The notes below the pieces were generated by a model. It was not told the DNA's origin, made no database searches, and was given only the letters and a program-made list of their open reading frames with translations. Positions 33,391 to 45,604 of a DNA stretch of 64,000 bases are shown here, one piece after another. Every line of letters begins with the position of its first letter. Positions within the stretch are counted from its first letter, which is position 1. The DNA is taken from contig CATKHK010000014.1 of assembly GCA_949751835.1 (NCBI GenBank), positions 310,001-374,000 on the forward strand. Reading direction: 5' to 3'. The position numbers and the translations under genes were made by a program. This DNA is from Blepharisma japonicum. Lineage: Eukaryota > Ciliophora > Heterotrichea > Heterotrichida > Blepharismidae.

Positions 33391-34323
33391 ATGGAGGCCC
33401 TTTTCACAAAAGAAGAAATAAACAAGTTCATATCTGGCGGTGCCGCAGGAGCGGTAGCTAAATGTGTTATAGCTCCACTAGATCGTGTCAAGGTTCTATT
33501 CCAAGCTACTACACGAAGATTTACTGTCAATAATGCCTTTCTTGAAATGATTAGAATTTCTAGAGAGGAAGGCATTAGAGCATTTTGGAAAGGAAATTAT
33601 GCGATGATGCTTCGAATAATTCCTTATTCCGCAATAGTAATTTCTAATTAGCAATTCGCAACATATGACTACTACAAAAAACAAATTTTTGGAGCTGACA
33701 GAAACTCCTCAAAAACAAAATTAATGCTCTTTAATTTCATGCCAGGTGCTTTGGCAGGTGCCACTGCAGTCTTACTGACTTATCCCTTCGAAGTCACAAG
33801 AACTCGTCTTGCCATCCAAACGACTTCACAAGTTTATAGAGGAGTTTCACATGCTTTTTGGACTATTGGCAAGGCTGAAGGCATGAAAGGACTTTTTAAT
33901 GGGTTTTACCCTACCATTTGTGGGATTGCCATATACAGTGGGGTTTCCTTTTCTTTATATTTTACTTCCAAAGAAGTAATTGGCCACAGAGGGAATTTAG
34001 AGCATTTTCTTTTTGGCGCTGCTGCAGGAATAATTGGCCAGCTTTCTGCATATCCATTTGATGTGGTCAGAAAGCGTATGCAAGCTCATGGCTTTATAGA
34101 AAAAGTCTCAAGCTTTAGAGCAACTCACAATGAGGAAGAGCTTAAAAGCATGCTGAGCTATTGGAAAATGATAGTCAGGGGAGAAGGACTTCGAGGACTT
34201 TTCAAAGGATTCTCTATGAATATCGTCAAGTCTCCTATAGCCTCAGGCATTGTACATACTACAAATGAGGTGATGAATCATTATTTCGAAGACTACTCAG
34301 ACAAAGAGAAATCATACTTATAA
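33391..34323 (+). CDS. mitochondrial carrier, SLC25A42 (CoA carrier)-like
   Basis: 305 residues after removing the intron at 33637-33651 (IPYSAI joined to QFATYDYYKKQIF). Three mitochondrial-carrier repeats with PX[D/E]XX[R/K] signatures: APLDRVKVLFQ, YPFEVTRTRLA and YPFDVVRKRMQ, each followed by the GL/GF-x-x-x-Y pattern (WKGNYAMMLRIIPYSAIQF, FNGFYPTICGIAIYSGVSF). The first repeat is closest to SLC25A42/SLC25A16-type CoA and adenine-nucleotide carriers (PLDR-K-FQ, WRGN-AT-RV-PY-AIQF). It would sit in the mitochondrial inner membrane exchanging CoA-type cofactors for nucleotides. Complete at both ends; the stop TAA lies 26 bp from that of the convergent VMA12 gene. Confidence 0.85.
33637..33651 (+). 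other. 15-nt spliceosomal intron (mitochondrial carrier)
   Basis: GTAATTTCTAATTAG, phase 0. Removal rebuilds the conserved PYSAIQFATYD; retention gives TAG. Confidence 0.96.
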
Positions 34324-34349
34324 GAAATAATAGTGTTTAACTAATGAAA

Positions 34350-34847
34350 TTATTCGGTTTTTACCTTTTTGTCATCTTTTTTCGATTTAAGCACGTAGAG
34401 CAAGATTTCTGCATATAGACTGATGACAGTCACAATTAGTCCGACGATCATGCTTCCTTGAAAATCGTACTCTAAATAATATTTCCCAAGGTAATATCCA
34501 GAAAGCATTCCCAGGAATAGCACCGATATAAATGACATGCCGAAACTCAAACTTTCTTTGTATTCTTTGGCAGTTCCTGTAAGTGGCTTTTTATATACAT
34601 TCCCAACCATCTGCTGATATTCTCGTTCTTTACGCTTTTCTTCGAGCTTTTTAAAGAAAGCTGATCTTTTGGGTTCAGGTTCTTTTGGGAAAACAAAGCT
34701 GCAGCCTTTTAAGAGTTCAGCAATTTTTTCGTTGTTACTAACTAAGATTTCTCTAATTTCTGAGTAGTTAACAATATCGCCAATTATATGCTTCTTATTT
34801 GCTGCCAAAAAATCTTTGAGTGCTTGTGTAATCCTCAGTTGAACCAT
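34350..34847 (-). CDS. VMA12: V-ATPase assembly factor VMA12/TMEM199
   Basis: 165 residues. The cytosolic N-terminal half is helical and ends with the family hallmark KLEEKRKEREYQQMVGNV (about residues 67-84; the E-Y-x-x-M-x-x-N-V box). Two transmembrane helices follow (about 103-123 and 130-152) joined by a short loop, with a Lys-rich tail KSKKDDKKVKTE resembling an ER-retrieval Lys signal. Vma12/TMEM199 is an ER protein that, with Vma22 and Vma21, assembles the V0 sector of the vacuolar proton pump. The length is close to animal and fungal relatives. One open frame, first ATG, stop TAA. Convergent with the carrier gene. Confidence 0.85.
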   Translation of the reverse strand: MVQLRITQALKDFLAANKKHIIGDIVNYSEIREILVSNNEKIAELLKGCSFVFPKEPEPKRSAFFKKLEEKRKEREYQQMVGNVYKKPLTGTAKEYKESLSFGMSFISVLFLGMLSGYYLGKYYLEYDFQGSMIVGLIVTVISLYAEILLYVLKSKKDDKKVKTE

Positions 34848-34958
34848 AATTTACATTAGAAATATTTAGTTAAGATATTAATTGCTTTATTTTATATCGT
34901 ATAGAAAGCACAAAGACAACAAATAGCTTAAAAGGATACTGAGACACATTATTAAAAT

Positions 34959-35819
34959 ATGACTTCTAAAATAGAAGAGCATCGCCAAACTCCTCGTAGA
35001 CAAACCGACGTTTTCAATCAATCCTTTCGCAAAGCAAGCCTGAGCACAACTCTTGATACTCCTGAAAGCAGCAGAGATGCTCCATCTAAATTAAAAGCAT
35101 TGCAAAGAGTATTCCCACTTCAAAGAGTTCTAACATTCAAAGAAGATGAGCTTGACGAACTAGTGGTAACTACAGAAAAATTGGTCCCTCTCCCTAAGTC
35201 TCCAGATTCTCCTAATCAAACCAAAACATTTCAGAGTCAATTAATGAATGCTCAATCTCCAGTAAAAGAAAACACCAAGCAAGTTTATACTTCCACTAAA
35301 AAGTCACCTGCCAGGAAAAAGCCCAAAGTTGAGGAAAAAGATTTATCTACAGTTAAAGCAAGCCATTTAGAAGTAATAAGATGCCTAAAACGGTTCAGAA
35401 ATCTACAATTGCCATTTCCATTTGCAGATCCTCTACCTCAAGCAGCAATACGTAAGTCATAATCAGCTTATTCTAGCATGGATGACTCTCTTAAAAAGAG
35501 AATTTGCGACAGAAAACGCCAAGTTGAGTATATATTACCCCACAAACCTAAAGATATGAACAATTTACTTAAAAATTTAAAAGAAACAGAAAGAGTTTTA
35601 AGACAAGAGCCTTATTTTTTAAAGAAATTAAGGGATTTGAAGCCTGAAATTGAGATCGAAAAAACAGATAAAGGAAAAAGAAAAGAATTTCTCAGCAGAA
35701 GCTTTCATGTTAGAAGAAAAAACAAAAAAGAAAGGTTTTCCTTCGATGACATAAGGCATTTGAGTGTCCCGAAATCAGGACTGATCATCAATGACACATT
35801 ATTTTCTAATTGGCTTTAG
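34959..35819 (+). CDS. unknown basic protein
   Basis: 281 residues after removing the 15-nt intron at 35452-35466 (PQAAI joined to PYSSMDDSLKKR through a split Pro codon). The N-terminal 150 residues are Ser/Thr/Pro-rich and disordered; then a compact, possibly folded part (ASHLEVIRCLKRFRNLQLPF, PEPYFLKKLRDL-like helix, FSFDDIRHLSVPKSGLII). Highly basic overall, with no membrane segment. No family recognised. The divergent VMA12 gene starts 111 bp upstream. The start is the first ATG after stops. Confidence 0.75.
35452..35466 (+). other. 15-nt spliceosomal intron
   Basis: GTAAGTCATAATCAG, phase 1. Removal joins C|CT (Pro) and opens the frame to the downstream 113 codons; retention gives TAA. 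Confidence 0.85.
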
Positions 35820-35861
35820 GAACCTATTTAATAAGTAATGTAAACCTATGTATTGATAAAA

Positions 35862-36095
35862 ATGAAATGGCCGAAGTTCAATATTATACAGGCAGGCGGA
35901 GATACTAGAAGCAGTCAAGTCAAATATGTTAGAATTTTCCTTCTTATTAATGCAATCTTGTGTGGAGGAATTGCGTGGAAGCAGTATGAGCCAGCAAAAG
36001 AAATTCCTGAGCATGATATTAATAAATTGGAAGAAGAAGGAGAAATTTTAAGTGCTTTGAGCCAAGAAAGTAGCGAAAGTTTGAAAAAAGAATAA
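35862..36095 (+). CDS. small single-pass membrane protein, unknown
   Basis: 77 residues from the ATG at 35862, in a frame open since 35853 but with no earlier ATG. A basic N-terminus (MKWPKFNII and TRSSQVKYVR), one hydrophobic helix (IFLLINAILCGGIAW, about residues 28-42) and an acidic C-terminal tail. This is the shape of small accessory subunits of mitochondrial membrane complexes, but no family match is recognised. It lies 42 bp after the previous stop and 49 bp before the convergent PDE stop; that compact fit and coding-like composition support a real gene. Confidence 0.6.
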   Translation: MKWPKFNIIQAGGDTRSSQVKYVRIFLLINAILCGGIAWKQYEPAKEIPEHDINKLEEEGEILSALSQESSESLKKE

Positions 36096-36144
36096 GGTTA
36101 TTTATGTTTATTCCCTGAAATTATCAAAAAATATATATAATATA

Positions 36145-38427
36145 TTAAACTGCTGGCTTTGCTCCTACATCATCAGCAGATTTCATTATTTTTCCAGTGC
36201 TTAAAACTTCAGAAAAATCTTTGGTAAGAGATTGCACTACTAGTCCTCCAACTCCGACCATAGAAGAATGTTTAGTCTTGCTTTTTTCTTCCCACATCAG
36301 CTGATTTTGAGTTAATTGATCTAAAACTGTTTTATTTATAAGATCTGATTTCAGGAATTGGCATCATACTTCGAATAGCGGAATACAAATATTCTTTATA
36401 AACCCGGCCTGACTTTTAGGTATATCAGCGTTTTCTCTATCACAGTACATGGAGATTGGCTGATTTCGAGATCTTTCCACGTCTCCTTGCTTAAAAAATT
36501 CTTCACAAACAAGTCTTGTCCATTTTTCGTGCAATGCTGGAATTTTGGCACTATGCCCGATGTCAGCACATTTTAACCCCATGGATAGTACCAAAATTTT
36601 GTCATCTTGGACTTCCATATTTAAATCAGAGAAATTTAAACATCTTGTCCTGAATCTCCCTAGAATTTCGAAGTGTCTAGACATGTCTGTCTCCAAGACC
36701 ATTTCAATTATGAGTTTCCTTGCCTTTATCCAGTCATCTGAGCTCAGATGTTCGAAAATATTGCAGCCGTGCTTTCCCATAATACTAAAAATTTCAGAAC
36801 AGTGCATGTTTTCTAATACTGAGTTATCGTTATATTTCAAAGCTATTTCATGACGGTTGTTCACTAGGAATCTGTTTGTTACACCTGGATGGCCAACATC
36901 GTGGCCTGTTGCAGCAACAATTGAAGCCAACGTATCAATTGTGTTTAGATTTTTCAAAAAGTCACTTTGGAAATAAAAATACAGTAAAGTGTGCAGGACG
37001 TCAGCACCATGGCATGCATTGTGGTAAGGGTTATTTTGATAAGTCTAAATAAACATTACTTTTTCCACTGTTTGGAAAAATTTATCTGAAGTCTCTTCAC
37101 TAATGCTGAAGGATTCCCCTAATCCTCATTTCTGTAATAAATATTTGGCGACTATGTGGATGCTATGTCCAGTTGCATCATATATAAACCACACGTCAAA
37201 ATTCCAATTTTTGCCGACTGAATAAAGAACCCCTTCAAGCTCAGCAACTCCATAATTGCTAAATGGGAATGGAGGTTCTTTTTCGTCAATATCTGACATA
37301 GTTGTTCTTCTTACTCCTCTGTTTATTACAGTGGTGCTTTCATGGGTCACTTCCATGAAATTTTCTTTGATAAACGCTTTGTCCTGTTCATCTATATTTG
37401 AGTCCGCCTCAATTTTCACCTCCATCAAAAATGACCCATGGCCAATTCTTTTCTTGACTCTTTCCAATGCATATTGAGCCCTTTTCAGCCTATCTTTTAC
37501 ATCATTAAACATGATCACTGAATGTGCATACTTTATATCCTGCCTGATATCATCACAAATATGAACAAGTACTTCAATTTCTGTTTTTATTTTAACTTTA
37601 CTGTTGTTTTCTTGCTCGTTTTCTTTTTTTTCAAATGTTTTTTCTTCTCTCGTTTTCCTCCAAAAAAGCTGCCGAGTTCTAAAATCTGTTTGCTGTGATT
37701 CAAATATTTGCAAAACAAGGAAAACAAATAAAATCGAAAACTCGAATAGGGTCGAATAGACAGATAAAGGAGAATAGCCTAAATTTAGCCCAAGGAATAA
37801 AACTAGCGAAAGTACACACAGGAGCGTAATATAATAAAAGCATTCTGCTAATAGATTCCTCATCATAACTATAAAGCAAGAAATAATTGCAATTGTAGGG
37901 AATCTTGACTCCTTATAGTCTGTGTCCAGAATTTCACTCAAGACTCGATCATCACCAATTATCAGATAGATAATAGTGACAATACCTAGCACAAAATAAT
38001 AATGCCGATTTCTCATAAGAATTCAATGACTTTTCAAGGTGGACAGCAAAAGCATATAGGCGAAGGTCAGAAGGCAAGCACAGCAGCTGATATGGTAGAA
38101 TAATTGCTGATCTGAGTATTTTCCGTCAGAATGCAAGAGCAAAGAAAATGTAAGGATTACGATTAGATACAAGGTATAGAATAAGTAGAAGAAGAGAAGA
38201 GTATTTTTGAAATCTGGAGACACTGAAAGGCTATCGTTGCTATGGCAGTAGATGGTTTTTAAATATTTGCTGTTGAGCTCTTTGTCACGAAATGTTAAGA
38301 GATTGGGGCTTATAGGCAAATGGCTGTTTTCGTGCTCTTCATGCTCCAGAACGATGTAAGTTAAGGATTTGCTTTGTTTGGAAATTCCTTGATCATCAAA
38401 CTTGTTAGTTTTCGTGTGCTGTATCAT
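36145..38427 (-). CDS. membrane-bound cyclic-nucleotide phosphodiesterase (class I)
   Basis: 755 residues after removing the intron at 37045-37059. An N-terminal domain of about six transmembrane helices (residues 70-230) precedes a linker and a class I PDE catalytic domain. The metal-binding set is complete: NPYHNACHGADVLHT (about 461-475), HDVGHPG (His504, Asp505) and ADIGHSA (Asp617), with substrate-site strings WTRLVCEEFFKQGD and KSQAGFI. Splicing is needed to join EK to TYQNNPYHNACHG. It hydrolyses cAMP and/or cGMP; specificity cannot be read safely. Polytopic PDEs of this type are known from ciliates and apicomplexans, tying membrane sensing to cyclic-nucleotide signalling. Several TGA are Trp. 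Confidence 0.92.
37045..37059 (-). other. 15-nt spliceosomal intron (PDE)
   Basis: Minus-strand GTAATGTTTATTTAG, phase 0. Removal rebuilds the entry to the catalytic domain (EK|TYQNNPYHN); retention gives TAG. Confidence 0.96.
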
Positions 38428-38796
38428 TTATAAAACTACTTTATATTCTATTGTTCTTTAAATTATCAAAACATTGCTTAATAATGATCCCTTTGATATG
38501 AAATATTAACAGTTTTCTGATCAACTGATGAAAATATTAAATGAAAAATAATTATTGCTTAATTGACCATTTCATCATAAAAAAATGAAGGATTTAAGAT
38601 AAGTCTTTATAATACTCAATTTTTAAATAAGAAAACTTGATAAAAATTCGCTATACTTAAATGAGATTGACATATTTTGAGGCTTATCAAAGCCTTTTTT
38701 AATTTTTAAAAATCTGCAATATTAGGCTTTTATTGATCCTTGATTCTTTAATTAAATAATTTAATTCGAATCTAGAGTATTAAATCTTTGTGAGTA
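38428..38796. other. intergenic spacer, no gene seen
   Basis: 369 bp between the PDE start and the DUF229 stop (tandem minus-strand genes). A+T-rich with stops in all frames; it contains the PDE promoter region. Confidence 0.5.
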
Positions 38797-40902
38797 TTAT
38801 GTCAAAGTCTCAATGACATTTTCATCACAAACGCACAATTCTGGGTTATATTCCATGCTTATTGAAACATCCTCACACTTCCCTTCATAAGAATCAGCTC
38901 GATAAATGTTTATGATCTAAATTGATTTTACCCTTGCAAATTTTTTTACCCCACTTTCAAGTACAGGAAACGCTTTTAAGCCTTTACCTTCTTCTATTGA
39001 TAAGTCATCATCTTCTGATATATAAGCCCAAAACTCAAAAGTCACCCCCTTGCTTTCATTCACTGTAAATTGTACTTTCATCAGCAAATTCCCATTCAAA
39101 GTTCTACTATAAATAGCGTATTTCAATTTATTTAAAGAAAGCTTTTTGCATAAGAATCCTTTTCTGTGGTCATTTGAGATATAGGTGTTCAAATTTATTT
39201 CATCCAAAGCTTCAGTAACTATTCTAAGTATTAGTTTTCTTCACCCTTCATCAATTTCTTGTGCTAAATCAAGCTGCTTCATCACGTTGCTTCCACAGTA
39301 TCACGGAGAAATCTTTGCATCTTTGCATGTCCTTGTGTTAGGGACTTCTTCAGTAATTAAATCATAATAATTTTGGCTGCGCTTGCTTTCTAAATTATAT
39401 TGAAGCTCTGCCAGTTTAATCGTTAATCTTCTTAAATCAGGCTTAGTTGTTAATCTAAAAGTGTTGTGTTCCAATATAGAATATGAGTTTTCAATTGAAT
39501 CCAAATATTTTCTGCTTGATATAAAGAAAAATGCTGGGAGTCTATGCTCTTGGGTAGCATTTGTATTACTTTTGTAATTAATATATCTCATCCCATGATC
39601 ACCTGCTAATAAAATCACGACTTCATGACTTTCACTAAAAATTTCTGTCAAATTTTTAATGTAATTTCTTAAGTCTTCGTCTAATGTGCTTGCATGTTGG
39701 CCCGTGCTCTCATGAGCTGCTGTGAAATGATTGTAAATTCATAAATTGGACCGCAAATAAATATGAGCAAAATTGATGGAATATTCCATTAAATATCAGT
39801 GCGACATATGAGGACCAATACATCTTAGAGAGTTTTTATGTCCTTTGTGAGAAGAATAATTTGTAAACTTGTGTGCTGCGCAGTAAAATGGCTGTACAAC
39901 ACTGTCTGCATCTGGCTGGCTGCCAATTGAACTTAATAAGCCATATGGGCACCCTTCATAGCCGAAAAGAGTCATAAATCCTAGTTCTTTTAACTTTCTT
40001 CATATTGCATACTTCCCAAATCTGCTTAAATTGGAATTTTCTTTGATTTTTTTTCCAAGACCTCAATAGTTCGCTTGATTATCAGAAGTTTTCGCCCCTA
40101 TTATATTATGAAATTTAAAGTCAAATACTTTCCAATCCTGAGAGTTTTCATATTTATTCAGCAATTCAACTGTTTTTGGTAATTTTCTGTAGAAATGATT
40201 CCTAGAAAAGCTGTCTAGCGTCAGCATCGCTATTAAAATAGGTTTTTTATTTGTACCCGAGGCAGTCTGCAAATCATCAATTTTTTTCTTTGCTTCCAAA
40301 TAAGCTGCTAAATTTAATTTAGGCTTCATAGCAAACATATCAAAATCAGTTGAGTTTTTCTTACAAGTTGCCATTGCAAACTCATGATTGTTTCACAGCG
40401 GCCGACTAAAATTATGGTATTGCTGGATTTCTCAATATGGTTGCGAGTATTTTGGATTAGTAAAGTAATTATAAAAAGGCGGTCCCAGAATATACGTCCC
40501 TTCTTCACATTCAAGGCTAAATGAATTCCCAATTGTGTTGAAATTAAGTTTATAATTTGTATCATTATAAATATCTTCACATCTTGGATATTGATAAGGG
40601 GGAAATAAGCTACTTGCCTCCGTTTTTGTATATCCAAATGAAGATGGAATGGCAGGGATTAGAGAAGTCATGCTTTTCATAAGATCTGTGTCATCTATTG
40701 AAAAATTGTGAGGAACGAATTTCTTTTTATATTCATCATTAGAAAGCGCAGTAGAAAATATTGTAAAATCTTCTGACAAAAGATGGGATTTTTCTTCAAT
40801 ATCAGGGTCTTGGGAATGGAAAAAGACTTTTGATACTGAAATATAACTTGCAAAAAGGAGGATAGCCAGAATAACAGCTTGAGACAGCTGCAATATTTTC
40901 AT
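38797..40902 (-). CDS. DUF229-family protein (alkaline phosphatase superfamily), type II membrane
   Basis: 696 residues after removing the intron at 38917-38931. An N-terminal signal-anchor (AVILAILLFASYISVS) is followed by a luminal domain with DUF229/sulfatase-like landmarks: TLDSFSRNHFYRKLPKT (nucleophile region), GYEGCPYGLLSSIG, HESTGQHASTLDEDL (metal-binding His) and LLAGDHGMRY (Asp-His pair). The exon after the intron adds 40 residues ending in a Cys-rich NPELCVCDENV, a typical end of this family. Family members are extracellular or Golgi proteins of unsettled substrate, probably phospho- or sulfo-esters. Many N-glycosylation sites. It lies 22 bp upstream of the AGL stop in tandem. Several TGA are Trp. 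Confidence 0.85.
38917..38931 (-). other. 15-nt spliceosomal intron (DUF229 gene)
   Basis: Minus-strand GTAAAATCAATTTAG, phase 0. Removal joins KFAR to IINIYRADSYEGKCED and adds the Cys-rich end; retention gives TAG. Confidence 0.9.
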
Positions 40903-40924
40903 ATTTAAGAGTTAAAGAATTATT

Positions 40925-43900
40925 CTAATTATTCTGCTCTCTTATTTCGTAGAAAACTTCAAGCAGAGTCCCCACACTTGAAGCTTGAGCGCTACACGAA
41001 AACGCACAATGGTGCCCTCTATCATTTGTAAAAGCTGGCAGCGACATCCATGTTGATTTTTCTATACAATCCCTATGGTCTTTTAAGCTTTGTATTAGTT
41101 CGAGTGGGCTTTTGTAGTTGAATTTTTTAGCTGCTATCAAGTAATACCCAAATGGCCACAGCCACTCTGGCCCATTATGCAGACTAAACCCATGGGCAAT
41201 AGTAAATTCATTTGAGTCATTGTGAAAATCGACAAAATGCGCATATCTCTGGTCGCTTTCATTAAGAGTCTTAATTCCAAGCTGCCCTTTCCCTAGTAGA
41301 GGCAATAAATATGTTTCAATTTTGTCCAAAGCTTCAATTGCGTGTTCTTTATTAAACAGCTCTGGAGCAAAAGCCATAGCAATGCACACATTTGGCCTTA
41401 TTTGAGTTTCAAACTCAGGGGCTTGGCTTTTTACAGTGTCCTTATAGAAGCCATTTGAGTAATAAAAGTTTTCAAAGGAATATTCAATATTTCTTTTTCA
41501 TGCTGCAAAAGTTAAAGATTTTCCTTTAGAAAGCTTTACTTCAGAGTACGGGTAAATCCCTTGCTCATTCAATTTAAGCAGTGAAGAAATAACTGAATAA
41601 AGAAGTGCTGTCAATTCAATAGGAGCCCCATCACGAGGAGAAGCAGGGATAAATCGGTTTTCAGCTTTATCTGAAGACCCTAATATGTCCATCCAAGTAC
41701 CACAATTCCATCGATTTCCTCCATAGATAAAGCCTGTAATTGGATCTAAATTGATTTCGATGTTAAATCCTTCATCCTTCATTCGGGTATCCAGCTCAGG
41801 TCCTGCTCCTTCTTCAATGAAAAACATACCAGATGAGTGGGCTTGCAAAATATATTGGATGATATCTTTGATTTTTTGGGTTTGGGTTGATGAAGGATAT
41901 TTTAATTGGACTTCTTCATCAAAAATATCTTTTCCATCAGGGACTATGTTTATATAATCAATTATTCTTTGTAAAAATAACCAAGTTGTATCTCTTGAGT
42001 TATATCTCGTTCTTGACTGATTAGCAATGTTTGGAATTAGCCCATTCTTTACTAGAGATGCGAAATATAGCAGAATATCTTTTGCTTGTTTATACATAGA
42101 AGTGCATAAAAATAGTCCTTTTAGTGCGATTAAAGAATCTCTTCCAAATATCCTACTCTCTTCTGAAGCTAAAAATGGTAGACCTGCTGCCAAAGTGCAG
42201 TTATGAGGGTCGTTTGAAATTGATCCCCAGAACTGAGAAATGGACAAGCATAACTTTTCAAGCAAGCTATCATTTTCAAAGCTTAGAGGACTTTTCTTTA
42301 AAATTGATTTTAAAGTGTGAAGTTTTACGTTTCTAAACAGAAGCTTTGAGAATTTCATCAAATGCTGAGGCTTTATTGAGTGTGGAAGCTTTTTAATGTG
42401 CTCATAGCTCCCACACAGAAAGTTCGCAAGTTTTTCTGGAAGTGGGTAGCTTTTAATCCTACTGATAAAATAGTCAATAAGTCAATCTCCATTTCGTATA
42501 TTTTCATATACCAAATTATCAAGTTCTTTAATATTCATCAGCTCACCTACAATTCCTCCAATGCCAGCAAAGTTTAAAGGCTTATATTTTGCAACAGTAT
42601 AAACTTGGCGCTGATGTTGTGAAATTGCCAGCTCTTCTGAGTTGCATCGCCATAATAAATGATTTATATCTTCCAACGATAGTTCTTCGAAGATCTCCTT
42701 GCAATTTTCATAATCATTTAAAGTTTCATAAACTTCATGGAGTTTTGATATTGGATCAGCATCCAGCATTTTAGTTTTAATTATTGCAATGAACCCTTGA
42801 GGGACGTTATGCATGCTTAAGCAGTCAATTTTTTCGCTTTCTCTTCGATTTATAGTAAAGAATCGAAGATAATTGCTTTCGATTTCAAGAATAGCTTTTA
42901 AGCCATCTATATGAGCTGGGTCTGGTATATATTCTTTATCAGAGGGATTTTGCAAAGCCACTAAACAGACTTTATCAACTATTCCAGGTAATCTTACTTC
43001 TCCTAAAGTGACAGAGCTTGGGTTGTTCCAATAAGCAGATCTTCCAATAGTAACATATGATTTCAAGTTTGAAGGATTTTGTCTCAATATTAAGTGCACG
43101 TCTTCAGATTCCTTATGAATAAAAATCTCTGAATATCCTTTTTTAGCTAATTTTGTATGAAGTTTATTTATAATTTCTCTTACAGGCCACATATTTTTGT
43201 AAAATGTTGCGTAGTATTGGCTTTGGTCTACATTGATTTCATTATTTGTAATTCCATCTACAGTGACACATTTTTGATTAGGATCATGAATTCAATTTGT
43301 ATCATCAATAATAAATTTAAATTGGTAAGATTTCCCTAAGTCACTCTTCCTAAATATCAAAGTTGCAGAAAACTTATTGAGATCGTTTTTAAAGAGTCTA
43401 ATTGGATTTTCCCAATTGTCCCAGGCTCCTTTAATATCTACTGAAGTGCAATTTTCTAAGATTGGATTGTCTCTGATTTCTATCCTTGCTCTTATGCCAT
43501 CTCCTTCTCCAATCTTGATTTCTGGCTCTTCAATTCCTTCATTTCCAGGGAGCTTGTAAATTCTATGCTCAGTAACTACAGAAAGGGTTTTTGGAACATA
43601 TTCATCATATCCTCGAGTAGATGCCAATGCACAATTAGCCATCGCGACAAGAGCTGCATTAGGCAAGGAGTCCTGCACAGTTCTTTTTTGTACAGGAGTC
43701 TCATTATCATGTGTACAATCATATAAAAATACTGATACTGGACTTGGAGTTAGTTTAACAGGGCCCAATTTTGTTTGAGAAATGCCAAGCAAGTTTTTAT
43801 TTTCAAGCTCAGATTCTTCAATTTTCCCAACAGGGAACAATGCTCCTTCTCCATATTCATACAGCAAATGACCAAAATGAGTAGGATTATGAGCAATCAT

Positions 43901-45604
43901 AGCCTCTCTAACTAATGCATTAATCCCAAGTCTATTTACAAAGTATGTGTCCATCTTTACGTCAGAAGTAAACAACTCGCCAATTATAAGCAAATTAGGG
44001 CTGATTTTTCTAGCTTTATTCAGCATATACTCAGAGACGTTTATTGGAGTGCCGTGAGCATTGTCAAGCCGAATTCCTTTGAATATTCTTGCCATTGAAG
44101 TCACATAATTTTCCATCCTGTCCCACAATATGGGGCATTCTTCTCTGGAAGCTCCATAACGAAGCTTGATGCAATCTCCCCAGACATGGACATTTCTCCT
44201 AAAATAATGCCATCCATCTTTTGCAGCGAAATCATTAAGAACTTTATCATACCCCATTATTCACCCATTGAAAAGAATAACTTCTCCATTATTTAATTGC
44301 ATAAAGTACTCTCTTATCAGAGGATTATTCCATTTGATCACATGATTTTTTTCATGGAGGATCCTAAATTTAATTTCACTCTCGATATTTCCATAAATAT
44401 CTTCCAAGTGTTTTTCATAGCGGCTTAATAAGTTAGAGTTTACTTCAGTCAAACTTTGTTTGACCCTTTCCAATATAGCTTCATTACTCCAATTCTGGCT
44501 TTTGCAGTATTTTCATACTAACTGGTTGTCAACTTTTGTGGAGAAAATCCCTTCTCCTTCTCCTAGCAAAGCATAATTTTCAATAAAACTTGACAAATTT
44601 TCATAATATTCTATTTTGTAGTCACTTGCATTTAAAATTTCTTCGCTTTCATTTTCAATAAATTTGAGGTAGGCATCTTCGACATCAATTTGAAAATATT
44701 GAAATAATAAAAGTCCTGGAATGATGTCAACTTTGAGAATCTTCATGATACTTTTCAAGTCTTCTTCTGTTTCCACCTTATTTTCGTTCATATATCCTCT
44801 TAATGCTTTTCTGCTAATATCATTAGATAGCTTTACTAGTGCTTTATCGAGCTCATAAGCGACCCTCATCCAAGGAGAATTGGTTAAGTTATAAGCAGCT
44901 TCTGGGTGCTCTTCAATAAAAGGACTCCCATTTGCACAATGATTTAAAACAATATCAACAACACAGCCAATTCCATTTTCCTTATCCAAAGATTCCAATA
45001 CACTACAAAGAGTAGCATATTTTTCTTCTTCATCTTCCATTCCAGGGAATAATTCAGGATTCAAACGTGTAGGGTCACTTATACTGTAATGACTTAGAGA
45101 TCCTCCTAACACTTGAATAGGACATAAGTGAAAAATATTGAATCCCAAGCTACGCTGATGCTTCAATATTTCTGACCAATTATTAATTGGTCCTAAGCAT
45201 CTGCTCAACAAGCTTTGCAAGCATAAACCATTGAATGGGACAATTTCACCTCCTAAGGTAATGATTGGATCAACTACAATTCAATTGATTTCAGTCTTGA
45301 TCTGTTGGTTTAATTTATTCGTGTACTCAAGTCAGAAGCTAAAATTGCCTGGATTTGAAAATTCGACCTCAGTAGTCCAATGCCCAAAAGAGTTGGTCGT
45401 TCCTGAAATGCGTCTTGGGGGAAGATCTTGATATTTATCAAGATCTATCAATAGAGAGGTGACAGGAGTAATAATAGGAGACCCTGACTCAAGCTGAAAT
45501 TGAATTCGGGCTGACTGGGAGACTTTATAAATATTCTTTGAGATAGATGGAGTTGGTAAAAGTCCTGTATTTCGGTCTAGCCTGCAAATTCGGACTTCCA
45601 CCAT
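40925..45604 (-). CDS. AGL: glycogen debranching enzyme (AGL)
   Basis: A complete, intronless 1559-residue bifunctional enzyme, read through many TGA Trp codons to TAG. The N-terminal GH13 half (4-alpha-glucanotransferase) shows VVDIVLNHCANGSPF, RLDNAHGTP with nucleophile Asp514, IIGELF with acid Glu543 and CTHDNETP with Asp633, spaced as in animal AGL. The C-terminal half (GH133 amylo-1,6-glucosidase) has IFGRDSLIAL, DTTWLFLQ, GFIYGGNRWNCGTWMDILGS and GAPIELTALL. The enzyme removes branches left by glycogen phosphorylase in the cytosol. The length matches the eukaryotic enzyme, so nothing appears lost. The start ATG (45602-45604) is the first in frame. Confidence 0.96.
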
